Source of the DNA: Deltaproteobacteria bacterium | GTDB taxonomy: Bacteria; Desulfobacterota; Binatia; HRBIN30; JACQVA1 | Reading direction: 5' to 3' | NCBI GenBank assembly: GCA_016210005.1 | Contig: JACQVA010000069.1 | Span: 1-64,000 of the forward strand | Length of the DNA: 64,000 bases | In this document: one piece after another, positions 27,773-35,837 of the stretch | Position numbering within the stretch: the stretch's first letter is position 1 | How the letters are laid out: each line of letters opens with the position of its first letter | Program-made: the position numbers and the translations under genes | The notes under the pieces: model-generated | Seen by the model: the letters and a program-made list of their open reading frames with translations, nothing else | The model's database searches: none | Told to the model about the DNA's origin: nothing

Positions 27773-29428
27773 CTACATCGTCTCCGGCGCGCGCACCCCC
27801 AAGAGCCCCAGCCCGCTCTGCAGCACCCTTTGCACGGCGTGCGCCAGATAGAGGCGAGCGGCGCTGCGCTGGGGATCATCGGTGAGCACCCGGTGATGGT
27901 TGTAGAAGCGATGAAACTCGCTCGCCAAGTCGATCAGAAAAAAGACCACGCGGTGCGGCTCCAACGCTCGCGCCGCATCTTCTACCATATCGGTGTAGCG
28001 CGCCAGCAGTTTGACCACCGCCACGGCTTCCGCTTCGGCCAGGGTTTCGAGGTGGGCGGCGGCGGCCGGCGGGCGTGCCCCGCCGGCCGCCTGCGCTTGG
28101 CGAAAGAGGCTGCAGATGCGCGCGTGCGCATACTGGATGTAAAAGACCGGATTGTCCGCCGACTGTTTCTTGGCCAGATCGAGGTCGAACTCGAGGTGGC
28201 TGTCGGCCTTGCGGGTGAGGAAGAAGATGCGCACCACGTCGCTGCCGACCTCGTCGAGCAGTTCATCGACGGTGACGTACTCGGCGCGCCGGGTCGACAT
28301 CTTCACCTGTTCGCCACCGCGAGTGAGGGTGACGAACTGATAGATGACCGGCTTGATCTTCTCGGCCGCCTGCCCCAGGGCGCGCAGGGCGACGCGGACT
28401 TCTTCGTTCTCGGCAATGTGGTCGGCACCGAGCACGTCGACGATCAAGTCGAAGCCGCGCCCCAGCTTCTGCACGTGGTAGGCAATGTCGGGCAAGCGGT
28501 AGGCGGGCTCGCCGCTCGACTTCACCAGCACCCGGTCCTTGTCGAGGCCGAGCGCCTCGCCCCTCAGCCAGACCGCGCCGTCGCGCTCGCAAGCCAGATC
28601 GCGCGCCCGCAGCTCGGCCAGCACGGCCTCGATCTGGCCTCCGGCGTAAAGCGAATCCTCGTTGAAATACACGTCGAAGCGTATACCCAGCCGCTCGAGC
28701 GTACGTTCGATATCGGCGAAGATGGCGCGCTCGGCGGCCTCCTTGAACGGGCCGCTCGCCGGCGTCTGGCGCAATTGCTCGCCGTGCTGCGCCACCAGCG
28801 TGCGGGCGATCTCGACGATATACTGGCCGCGATAGCCTTCCTCCGGCAGCGCGAGCGGGTCACCGAGCAGCTCGCAGTAGCGCGCTTTCACCGACTCGCC
28901 CAGCAGGGTCATCTGCCGGCCGGCGTTGTTGAAGTAATACTCGCGGGTGACCTGGTGGCCGGTGGCTTCCAGTAGACGGGCGATAGCGTCGCCCAGCACC
29001 GCGTTGCGGCCGTGGCCGATGGTGAGCGGCCCGGTGGGGTTGGCGCTGACGAACTCGACTTGCACGCGCTTGCCCGCCCCGAGGTCGGCAAAGCGCAGGG
29101 GCCCCTGGGCTTCGCCGATGGCGGCCAGGGTTTGTGCCCAAAACGCCGGCGAGAAGCGGAAGTTGAGGTAGCCGGGTCCCTCGATCTCGACGGCCGCCAA
29201 GATACCCTCGGGGTCGACGAGGTGGGCCTTGATGGTCTCGGCGATCTGTCGCGGTGGGCGGCGTTCGGCGCGGGCGAGCGCCAGGGCAACAGTCGAGGCC
29301 AAGTCACCGAAGGCTGGGGTCTTCGGTACTTCCAAAAGCAAAGGGGGGAGGCTCGTGGACTGCAGCGCTCCCCCCTTCATGGCTTGCGAAAGTGCGTGCT
29401 GAAGCAGCCCTTCAAGTCGGGTCTTCAT
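27773..29428 (-). CDS. argS: Arginyl-tRNA synthetase
   Basis: A 551-residue class I tRNA synthetase. The N-terminal Add-1 domain covers 1-90. The HIGH-type motif is in SANPTGPLTIGHGRNAV. The KMSKS-like motif reads VKMSTRRAEYVTVDEL. The C-terminal DALR anticodon-binding domain ends in LGVRAPETM, the usual ArgRS ending. A promoter-like pair of hexamers lies about 90 bases upstream. It is the first gene of the argS-SPOR-trp-folC-lptD run. Confidence 0.96.
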   Translation of the reverse strand: MKTRLEGLLQHALSQAMKGGALQSTSLPPLLLEVPKTPAFGDLASTVALALARAERRPPRQIAETIKAHLVDPEGILAAVEIEGPGYLNFRFSPAFWAQTLAAIGEAQGPLRFADLGAGKRVQVEFVSANPTGPLTIGHGRNAVLGDAIARLLEATGHQVTREYYFNNAGRQMTLLGESVKARYCELLGDPLALPEEGYRGQYIVEIARTLVAQHGEQLRQTPASGPFKEAAERAIFADIERTLERLGIRFDVYFNEDSLYAGGQIEAVLAELRARDLACERDGAVWLRGEALGLDKDRVLVKSSGEPAYRLPDIAYHVQKLGRGFDLIVDVLGADHIAENEEVRVALRALGQAAEKIKPVIYQFVTLTRGGEQVKMSTRRAEYVTVDELLDEVGSDVVRIFFLTRKADSHLEFDLDLAKKQSADNPVFYIQYAHARICSLFRQAQAAGGARPPAAAAHLETLAEAEAVAVVKLLARYTDMVEDAARALEPHRVVFFLIDLASEFHRFYNHHRVLTDDPQRSAARLYLAHAVQRVLQSGLGLLGVRAPETM

Positions 29429-29765
29429 CCTCCGTCCAACGATGCCAACCGGCCCCCATCTGCGCCACCATGGCAGAGCTGCTGCAAGTCTCCGTAACGA
29501 AAAGTCGGCGCGAGCTATAGCCCGCCCCTGCCCAGCGAGTCAAGGCGAGAGAAATCACAGGCGAGGAAATCAATCGGCACATGATGGCGTACCCAAGGCG
29601 TAGCAACCGGCCCGGGACGGTTCGCAGCCACCGGGTACTTTTTCCCGCCGGAGCGAGGCATCTTTCCCCCGCTGCCGGGGCGATATCCCGATGGTGCATG
29701 CGGCTGCCGCGATTTATGAATAGGACCGGATGGAACGAGAACCAAAACCCACAGGAGGTGCAATA
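29429..29765. other. Divergent intergenic region argS / small membrane protein
   Basis: This 337-base region holds a putative argS promoter on the minus strand (listed separately) and, close to 29752, an AGGAGGT Shine-Dalgarno for the plus-strand gene. I see no RNA gene or T-box-like structure with confidence. Confidence 0.5.
29514..29543 (-). promoter_or_regulatory. Putative promoter of the argS-trp transcript
   Basis: On the minus strand TTGACT (29543-29538) is followed after 18 bases by TATAGC (29519-29514). These are good matches to sigma-70 hexamers and imply a leader of about 80 bases before argS. Confidence 0.55.
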
Positions 29766-30071
29766 ATGACTCGCTATCACGGCAACGAAGTGGTCAAGGC
29801 CGGCTTCTATTGGAGCCCGGCGCGCTGGGAGATCGTACCGATCGCCAAAGGCGGCGGCATGCTGCCCGGAACCGCGGATAACCGCTACATCCGGCTCCCC
29901 CTGCTGCTGCTGATGGCTGTGGGGCCGTTTATGGGCGCGCTGTACGTTATGTTCCTGCCGCTCCTCGGGTTCGCCATGCTGTTCGGGTTCGGTGGGAAGA
30001 AGCTCTACGGTGCCGTCCGGAACATCGCCGGCAACCCGGCAAGGACCGCCGAGGCGGAACAGGAGAACTGA
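29766..30071 (+). CDS. Small membrane protein of unknown function
   Basis: A 101-residue protein with a soluble start (RYHGNEVVKAGFYWSPARWEIVPI), then two hydrophobic helices at about 40-75 (LPLLLLMAVGPFMGALYVMFLPLLGFAMLFGF) and a short polar tail. No known domain recognised. The ATG has a perfect AGGAGGT 7 bases upstream, which argues it is translated. It is 12 bases from the next gene on the same strand, so the two probably work together at the membrane. Confidence 0.7.
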   Translation: MTRYHGNEVVKAGFYWSPARWEIVPIAKGGGMLPGTADNRYIRLPLLLLMAVGPFMGALYVMFLPLLGFAMLFGFGGKKLYGAVRNIAGNPARTAEAEQEN

Positions 30072-30083
30072 GGCGTCGGTGGT

Positions 30084-30782
30084 ATGACGGAAATGCCGCT
30101 AGGCATCTATTTGCCGTCCGTTATTGGGGGCGAGCCTAGCGGCTGGCTTCGCGGCGCACTGGAACGGCCGTTGCTGTTCGTTGCGCCGATGCACCGGGAA
30201 GCCGAGGCCATCAAGCGGAAGCAAACGTTTCTGTTCTGTCGCTACGTCCTGATTCTCGCCACCGGGGCCTTGGCGTTCATCGAAGTCAACGGCGAGGTTT
30301 CACCCGCGCCGGTGGCTGTGGTTATGGTTCTGGCGATTCTTTCCAACGTGGTGCTCGGCCAGGTGTCGCCGTTTGCTTTCTTCGATGCCTGGACCCAAGC
30401 GCCGGTGCTGGTTTCCGATACCGCGATGATCTCGGCCTGTTTGGTGCTGACCCGCGCCAGCCAGGAATTCTTCTTTTTCTTCTTCTTTGTGCTGATCATG
30501 GCGGCGAAACTGGAGAACCTTTCGGTGCTCGCTGCCGGCGCGGCGCTCATCGGCTTGGCCAGTTTTCTTACCACCGATCTGAGCGCCGGTTGGATCTCGC
30601 CGGCGCTGATGCGAATCCCGTTCTTCTTCGCCACCGGTATCTTCTTCGGCTACGTGGTGCTGCCCGAGCGTACTGGGCAGATGCAGGGCTTTAGTCGCCC
30701 CCGCGGTCCGTCGTACATCCGCCCGCCGGCCCCGCGGGTGACCAAGCGCCCGTCCGTCGGCGAGTCCGCGCTCCGGATCTAG
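30084..30782 (+). CDS. Six-helix membrane protein resembling a detached sensor domain
   Basis: A 232-residue protein with about six membrane helices between residues 48 and 205, a cytoplasmic Arg/Pro-rich tail and no effector. The pattern (RKQTFLFCRYVLILAT at the start of helix 1, SNVVLGQ, then a helix pair) resembles the N-terminal membrane input domains of histidine kinases and diguanylate cyclases, but no kinase, GGDEF or EAL domain follows. A run of seven Phe (residues about 129-136) lies inside helix 4. Function unknown. It probably pairs with the small membrane protein gene 12 bases upstream. Confidence 0.65.
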   Translation: MTEMPLGIYLPSVIGGEPSGWLRGALERPLLFVAPMHREAEAIKRKQTFLFCRYVLILATGALAFIEVNGEVSPAPVAVVMVLAILSNVVLGQVSPFAFFDAWTQAPVLVSDTAMISACLVLTRASQEFFFFFFFVLIMAAKLENLSVLAAGAALIGLASFLTTDLSAGWISPALMRIPFFFATGIFFGYVVLPERTGQMQGFSRPRGPSYIRPPAPRVTKRPSVGESALRI

Positions 30783-30923
30783 CCCACCGGCATTGGCGCC
30801 CCGGCGCCGTTGACCGATCTCGGACTATGGCGGCGCAACTCGCTGCCGCCGATCTGAAGCAGCTACGCGCCGAGGTGGTCAGCTATCGTCATGTCATTGT
30901 CTACAGCTGGCGCTGAGAGCTTG

Positions 30924-33900
30924 CTACCCCGCCACGTGGCGGGTGTTCCAGGTGCGCTGGTACTCTCGGTGCTCGGGGGTTTCGGGCGCAGGTCTTGCCG
31001 GCGGATAGTTCTCCATCGCGTGGTACGGCAGCGGAGCGACGGTGTCGGGGAAGGCGGTGTAGAGGTCCATGTCTTTGCAATAGCCGTCGGCGTGAAGCAC
31101 GACGGTGCGGCTTTGGCCGGCGGGCAGGTTCGGAAGCTGCCTGGCGTCGAACTCCAGCGCGATCTCTTCGCCGCGGCCGAAGATGACGTAGCGATCGTCC
31201 GCGGCTTCCAGTAGCGGGCGCACGTCGCCGAAGCGGGTGTAGTCGCCGGTGAGGTTCTTGAACGGCACGCCTTGATCGACCCGCTGGTAATCGTACAGCG
31301 TGGGGTTGGCGCCGTCGGGCGAGTACTCGCGCGGATAGCCGAGCTGGCGCAGCTCGGCCACCGCCGGGCGCAACGTGTGCCCTTGTAACGTAGAGCCGGC
31401 CACGTCTTCGCCGATGAAGATCTGATCCCAGTACACTTCCATGTTGCTGCGGATGCGGAAGCGGCCATGCTCGCGCACCGGCAGTGACGAAATGTCAAAC
31501 GTCATCATGCGCGGCAGGCCGCCGGGATAGCCCATCTCCGGCACCGCCACCTGCCAGCCGCCCTGCCCGTCCGGCACCTCGATCGACGGCGACTGCATCT
31601 TCAAGCCCGCCTGATACGCGGCGTAGTTCACGTGCGAGTAGGTGTACTCGACCCAGCTGTACAGGTAGAGCACCAGGCGCGCGTTCGCCGGCAGCTTCGC
31701 CAGCTGCCGTCCGAAATCGAGTTCAATCCAGTGGTCGGCGGCGTAACCCACGAAGCGCCGGTCCATCGGCGGCTCGACGTAGCGGCGATCGATCTGCATC
31801 ACGCGATCGCGAACGCCGTTGGCATGCTCGTCGCGCGCCGCGACCGGAAAGATCTTCTTCGCGACCGCCAACGGCCGTCCCGTCGGGAACGGCGCGGAAC
31901 CGGTGAAGCGCTCGTCGGGATACACTTCCCAATTCGCCGGATGGTCGTAGGCATGGAGGTGCAGCTCGTCGAGGTAGGTGATCTCTTCGAGCGGCTCGGC
32001 AATGCGCAACGCGTAGCGCCCGTCGCGCGGCTTGATCAGCTCGGGCGGAATGCGCACGTCCTCGGTCGGATCGGGCGGCGCGTACTCGCCCGGCGTCATG
32101 AAGAAGCCGAGGCCGCCGACGCCGAGGAAGTCGGTGACAAACGCGAAGGCGCTGCCGTCCCACGCAAACAGCAGCGGACACGACGACGGCTTGCGAAGCA
32201 CCTTGGTGACGCGCCAATGCTGATCGGCGGCGACTTCCAACTCGCTTTGCAGCACGGCGTCGGGCCACGCCAGGCGCACGTAGTCCGCCTTCGCGTGCTC
32301 GCCGAGGCCGAAGTGCGCGCGCTGCGGCGTGCCGCCCAGATAACCGGCCGACGCTCGCACGCTGGCCACTTGCAGCCGGCGGCCGGTCTTCGCCTCGACC
32401 TGCAAACCGACGGCGGTGGGATCGACCCATTGCGCTTGACCTTCGCTGGCCTTGGCCGGAATCACTTCGAGCCAATGCCGGCCCGCCGGCACCGGCGCGC
32501 GCCACAGCTCGGGCCGCGCCGCTGCGCGTGCCACGACCACTTCAAGTGAGCCGTCGCCGTTGAAGTCCGCCGCCACCGCACCGCGGGCATCCGGCACCGC
32601 GCGTTCGCTTCCGAGCGCGACCGGTGGCGCGAAGGCTCCCGCCCCTTTGTTCATCAGAATCCGATGCTGGCCGTTGCCGCCCGTGCCGAGCAGCACCAAG
32701 TCGAGGTCGCCGTCGAGATCGAGGTCGCCGAGCACACCGCCCGCTGCGCCACCGACGGAGCGCGCGATCGCGGCCAAGGCTTGATCTTCGACGAAGCGAC
32801 CACGCTCGGTTTGCAAGAACAGGCGCGGCGGCTCCGGACCGCGCAGCAGGAGCAAGTCCTCACGGCCGTTCAGGTCGATATCGCCTGACAACGCGCCGGT
32901 GCCGCCGCCCGCATTCGCCAGCTCGGCGTAGCGCGCCGACGCGTCGGTGTACTGGCCCACGCGGTCGTTGAGAAAGACGTGGTTCGGGCTGCCGGAGTTG
33001 ATGACGTACAGGTCGAGGTCGCGATCGTCGTCAAGATCGACGAACAGGACGCCGACGCTGGCGGTCTCACCGCCGTCTATCTTCGCGCCCGGTGCCACGT
33101 CGGCGAACGTGCCGTCGCCGTTGTTACGGAAGAGCGCGTTGGGCGCGCCAGGCTTCGCTGCGGCGTCCATGCCCGCGAAGTTCGCGACGTAGATGTCCAG
33201 ATCGCCGTCGTGATCGGCATCAGCCCAGGCCGCGCCGACGCCGAGCACTGCGCCGCCGGCTGTGCCGGTGGCCGCGCTGACGTCGGTGAAGCGCGCGTTG
33301 CCGTCGTTGCGATAGAGCCGGTTCGGGCCGGCGCAGGTGAGATACAAATCCGGATCGCCGTCGCCGTCGTAGTCGCCGAAGAACGCGCCGACCGCGTTGC
33401 GGCCGTCGATGCCCGAGTCGGGCACAGCGGCGAAACGCCCTCCATCATTGCGGTAGAGCACGCCACGCCCGTCAGGGCCGAGGCTGGGAATGTACAGATC
33501 GAGATCGCCGTCGCCGTCGATGTCGGCAGCCGCCACGCCCGGCGCAAACGCCGCCGCGCTGCCGGCGGCAGCTTGTCCGGGCCAGCCCGCCGCGCCCGTT
33601 GCGGCAAGCTGCAGGCCGGCTTCTTCCGCCACATCGGCGTACGCAGGCGCCGCGTCAGCTTCACCACCGCCGGCGAGACCGGGGAAGGCACGGATGACCT
33701 CGGCGTAGCGCCCCATCTCGCCGTACTTCATGCCGGAGAACGCGCCGGCCTTGGCCGCCTTGAGGGCGCGAAAGCGCGCCATCAGCTCTTCCGCCTTCTG
33801 CTTCTCACCCGCCTTCACCAGCAGTGACTGCAACCGGTAGCAGGCCGACTCGTGGTGCGGAATCTTCGCCAGCGTCTTCTCCAAATGCCAGCGCGCGGCC

Positions 33901-34403
33901 GCGGCGTCCTTGTCCATGACCAGGATGCCGAGCTGGTAGTGGGCGTCGGCGTCCTCGGGATCGATCTTCAGCACCGCCTCGAATTGCGCCTTGGCGTCCT
34001 CGAAGCGGGTGAGGTGGCGCAGCAGCATGCCAAGCGCGTAGTGGCCGTACGGGTTTTCGGGCGCCTGCGCGATCACCTTCTTCAGCTCGACCTCGGCCTT
34101 GGCGTAGTACTCGTCGGTCTGCCCGTTGAGCAGCGCGATACCGTAGTTCAGCCGTCCGAGCGTCCAGTTCGGCGCCAGCGTGACGACCTCTTCGAAGGCC
34201 TTGATCGCTTCGACCGGCTCGTAGCGATCCATCGAGCCCACACCCTTATTGAACAGCGTGACGATACGATCGAGCTGCGCGGGCGGCACGCCGGTTACGG
34301 CCGCGGGCGCGGCGGTTTGCTGGGCGGGCTGGTCGGATTCCTGGCGGGAGCAAGCGGCGAAGAGAGGGAGAGCCAGCGCGAGCGCAGCAAGAGTTGCGAG
34401 CAT
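30924..34403 (-). CDS. TPR - FG-GAP/ASPIC-UnbV protein with large C-terminal domain (CRTAC1-like)
   Basis: A 1159-residue exported protein. A signal peptide or weak lipobox (LFAAC) covers 1-17. TPR repeats cover about 40-210 (NPYGHYALGMLLRHLTRFEDAKAQFEAVLKIDP-type units). FG-GAP blades with DxDGDxD calcium loops cover about 270-600. An ASPIC/UnbV-like segment (ASAGYLGGTPQRAHFGLGEHA) lies near 690. A C-terminal part of about 430 residues, opening with CPLLFAWDGSAFAFVTDFLG, has no domain I recognise. The start at 34403 was chosen because the longer frame to 34877 crosses palindromic repeats. It is the last gene of cluster A, separated by 398 repeat-bearing bases from the hydrolase. Confidence 0.82.
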   Translation of the reverse strand: MLATLAALALALPLFAACSRQESDQPAQQTAAPAAVTGVPPAQLDRIVTLFNKGVGSMDRYEPVEAIKAFEEVVTLAPNWTLGRLNYGIALLNGQTDEYYAKAEVELKKVIAQAPENPYGHYALGMLLRHLTRFEDAKAQFEAVLKIDPEDADAHYQLGILVMDKDAAAARWHLEKTLAKIPHHESACYRLQSLLVKAGEKQKAEELMARFRALKAAKAGAFSGMKYGEMGRYAEVIRAFPGLAGGGEADAAPAYADVAEEAGLQLAATGAAGWPGQAAAGSAAAFAPGVAAADIDGDGDLDLYIPSLGPDGRGVLYRNDGGRFAAVPDSGIDGRNAVGAFFGDYDGDGDPDLYLTCAGPNRLYRNDGNARFTDVSAATGTAGGAVLGVGAAWADADHDGDLDIYVANFAGMDAAAKPGAPNALFRNNGDGTFADVAPGAKIDGGETASVGVLFVDLDDDRDLDLYVINSGSPNHVFLNDRVGQYTDASARYAELANAGGGTGALSGDIDLNGREDLLLLRGPEPPRLFLQTERGRFVEDQALAAIARSVGGAAGGVLGDLDLDGDLDLVLLGTGGNGQHRILMNKGAGAFAPPVALGSERAVPDARGAVAADFNGDGSLEVVVARAAARPELWRAPVPAGRHWLEVIPAKASEGQAQWVDPTAVGLQVEAKTGRRLQVASVRASAGYLGGTPQRAHFGLGEHAKADYVRLAWPDAVLQSELEVAADQHWRVTKVLRKPSSCPLLFAWDGSAFAFVTDFLGVGGLGFFMTPGEYAPPDPTEDVRIPPELIKPRDGRYALRIAEPLEEITYLDELHLHAYDHPANWEVYPDERFTGSAPFPTGRPLAVAKKIFPVAARDEHANGVRDRVMQIDRRYVEPPMDRRFVGYAADHWIELDFGRQLAKLPANARLVLYLYSWVEYTYSHVNYAAYQAGLKMQSPSIEVPDGQGGWQVAVPEMGYPGGLPRMMTFDISSLPVREHGRFRIRSNMEVYWDQIFIGEDVAGSTLQGHTLRPAVAELRQLGYPREYSPDGANPTLYDYQRVDQGVPFKNLTGDYTRFGDVRPLLEAADDRYVIFGRGEEIALEFDARQLPNLPAGQSRTVVLHADGYCKDMDLYTAFPDTVAPLPYHAMENYPPARPAPETPEHREYQRTWNTRHVAG

Positions 34404-34504
34404 AGTGCGGCGACGTCGGAAGCCCTCACCCTGGAGAGGGAATTGATCGGATGTGCCGGCTCGTCTCGGCGCGAGGACCAAGCGCGCTGCGTGCGCGCAA
34501 TTTG

Positions 34505-34548
34505 CCCCCTCTCCCCGGACCTTGCGGGGAGAGGGTTGGGGTGAGGGG
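34505..34548 (+). repeat. Palindromic GC-rich repeat, copy A1
   Basis: A 10-bp perfect stem (34507-34516 with 34526-34535, CCCTCTCCCC / GGGGAGAGGG) is followed by a GGGGTGAGGGG tail. Its tail faces copy B1 about 90 bases away, the geometry of a REP/BIME pair. A second facing pair lies near 41.7-41.8 kb. Confidence 0.8.
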
Positions 34549-34638
34549 TCCATGACTTGGCCGGCTGGGTCGTAAAAACCGAGCCGGCGTTGGACGCGAT
34601 GGAGACTGCGCTGGTGCGAGCGGTCGAGGCTGCTCGGG

Positions 34639-34680
34639 CCCCTCACCCCGACCCTCTCCCCGCAAGGTGCGGGGAGAGGG
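34639..34680 (-). repeat. Palindromic GC-rich repeat, copy B1
   Basis: Inverted copy of A1: the tail CCCCTCACCCC comes first, then a perfect 12-bp stem (34652-34663 with 34669-34680) with an AAGGT loop. Confidence 0.8.
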
Positions 34681-34801
34681 AGGTATGTGTGCGCGTGCGG
34701 GAGCTTGCTCCCGCTCTGGAATGGCACGAGGCGCCGCCGTAAGGCCCGAAAGCGGCGGCGAGCCGCCGCACTCCAAACGGTGAGTCCGGCTCTCCGGTGA
34801 T

Positions 34802-35800
34802 TCATCGCAGCCTCTTCTTCGCCGCGTCGATGGCGTCGTTGGTCTTCTGCACGTCGAGGTCGGGCTCGGTGGTCCACTGGCCGGGGGGAAAGAACGTTTG
34901 GCGGTAGACCGGGTACGCTTCCGTGCGCAAGTGAGCTAGCATGTGATGGCCGCGGCGCACGCTGCGCTCGTGCCGTAGCGCGCCGATGTCGATCGGCGCC
35001 ACGACGATCTTCTCACCCGGCCCCGGATCGGCTTGCGCGAGGATGCGGCCGTCGTAGTCGACGATCATGCTGCCGCCCGGCCACGAGAACGGCGGATAGT
35101 GCGACAGACTAGCGGCCTGATTGGCCGCAACCACGTAGGCGATGTTCTCCAGCGCGCGGCAGCGGTTGACCACCGTCCACCAGTCCATCGGTGCGGTCGC
35201 GCCCCACGGGTCCATGTACGCCGAAACACGAATCAGCACCTCGGCACCGTTGGCGGCGAGTTGCCGCAGAGCCTCCGGAAAAATCCAGTCATAGCAGATC
35301 GCCACGCCGAGATTGCCGATCGCCGTGCGCGCCACCGGGAACATCTCTTCCTTGTAGCCATCGAGGTCGTGGGGGCTGGCGTTGACCTCCCACGGAATCC
35401 AGGTGTTGACCTTGCGATACTTGGTGAGCAGCCCTTCGGGGCCGACCAGGCACGTGGTGTTGAACACCGCGTGTGGCCAGGCCGGGTCTTCTTCCAAGAA
35501 CGTCCCGGTCTGGATGTAGACATCGAGCTCGCGGGCCACCTCGGCGTAGCGCTCGGTGTGCTCGTTAGGGATCGGCACGGTGAGATGCCGGCGCAGCTCG
35601 GCGGCGGTGGGATACACCGGCGCGGCGTGTCCGAACTCGGGGAACACGATCAGCTTGACCGGCAGAAATGGCGCGTAGCCTTCGACCGCGTGCCGGATCA
35701 TGCCGATCATGTGATCGACGCGCTTGACGATCTCGCCGCGGCCTGTCGGGTTGGGCAGATCGAACTGGCAAGCGGCAGCGGCGTAGCGGAGTGTGCTCAT
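34802..35800 (-). CDS. Carbon-nitrogen hydrolase (nitrilase/amidase superfamily)
   Basis: A 332-residue CN-hydrolase. The catalytic triad is visible: Glu in LIVFPEFGHAA, Lys in LTKYRKVNTW and Cys in GVAICYDWIFPEAL. A second Glu lies in the EVNASPHD region. The length and the insertions after the Lys motif resemble aliphatic amidases or formamidase-like members more than short omega-amidases; the substrate is unknown. No signal peptide, so it is cytoplasmic. The ATG at 35800 (MSTLRYAAAACQFDL) was chosen as the natural family start. It lies 8 bases after the CRTAC1 gene in cluster A, so it is co-transcribed with exported redox proteins, which is unexpected. Confidence 0.85.
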   Translation of the reverse strand: MSTLRYAAAACQFDLPNPTGRGEIVKRVDHMIGMIRHAVEGYAPFLPVKLIVFPEFGHAAPVYPTAAELRRHLTVPIPNEHTERYAEVARELDVYIQTGTFLEEDPAWPHAVFNTTCLVGPEGLLTKYRKVNTWIPWEVNASPHDLDGYKEEMFPVARTAIGNLGVAICYDWIFPEALRQLAANGAEVLIRVSAYMDPWGATAPMDWWTVVNRCRALENIAYVVAANQAASLSHYPPFSWPGGSMIVDYDGRILAQADPGPGEKIVVAPIDIGALRHERSVRRGHHMLAHLRTEAYPVYRQTFFPPGQWTTEPDLDVQKTNDAIDAAKKRLR

Positions 35801-35804
35801 TGCA

Positions 35805-35837
35805 GCCCTCACCCCTGCCCTCTCCCAGGGGAAGAGG
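35805..35837 (-). repeat. Palindromic GC-rich repeat, degenerate copy
   Basis: CCCTCACCCCTGCCCTCTCC followed by AGGGGAAGAGGG is a degenerate B-type copy. It spans the CRTAC1 stop codon, so the last residues of that protein (PSSPGRGQG) are encoded by the repeat. Confidence 0.6.

Larger units (their letters stand above)
34404..34801. other. Repeat-containing intergenic region
   Basis: This 398-base gap between the hydrolase and the TPR/FG-GAP gene contains one partial (34423-34440) and two full palindromic repeats, listed separately. The rest shows no gene. Open frames running through it are artefacts of the GC-rich repeats. Confidence 0.6.

Noticed and set aside
30827-30916. A 29-codon open frame (+) between the sensor-like gene and cluster A
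   Set aside because: No ribosome-binding site, no recognisable features and a size expected by chance in GC-rich DNA.
34404-34877. N-terminal extension of the TPR/FG-GAP protein (frame open to 34877)
   Set aside because: The frame crosses palindromic intergenic repeats and overlaps the CN-hydrolase gene on the same strand; a signal-peptide start at 34403 explains the protein.
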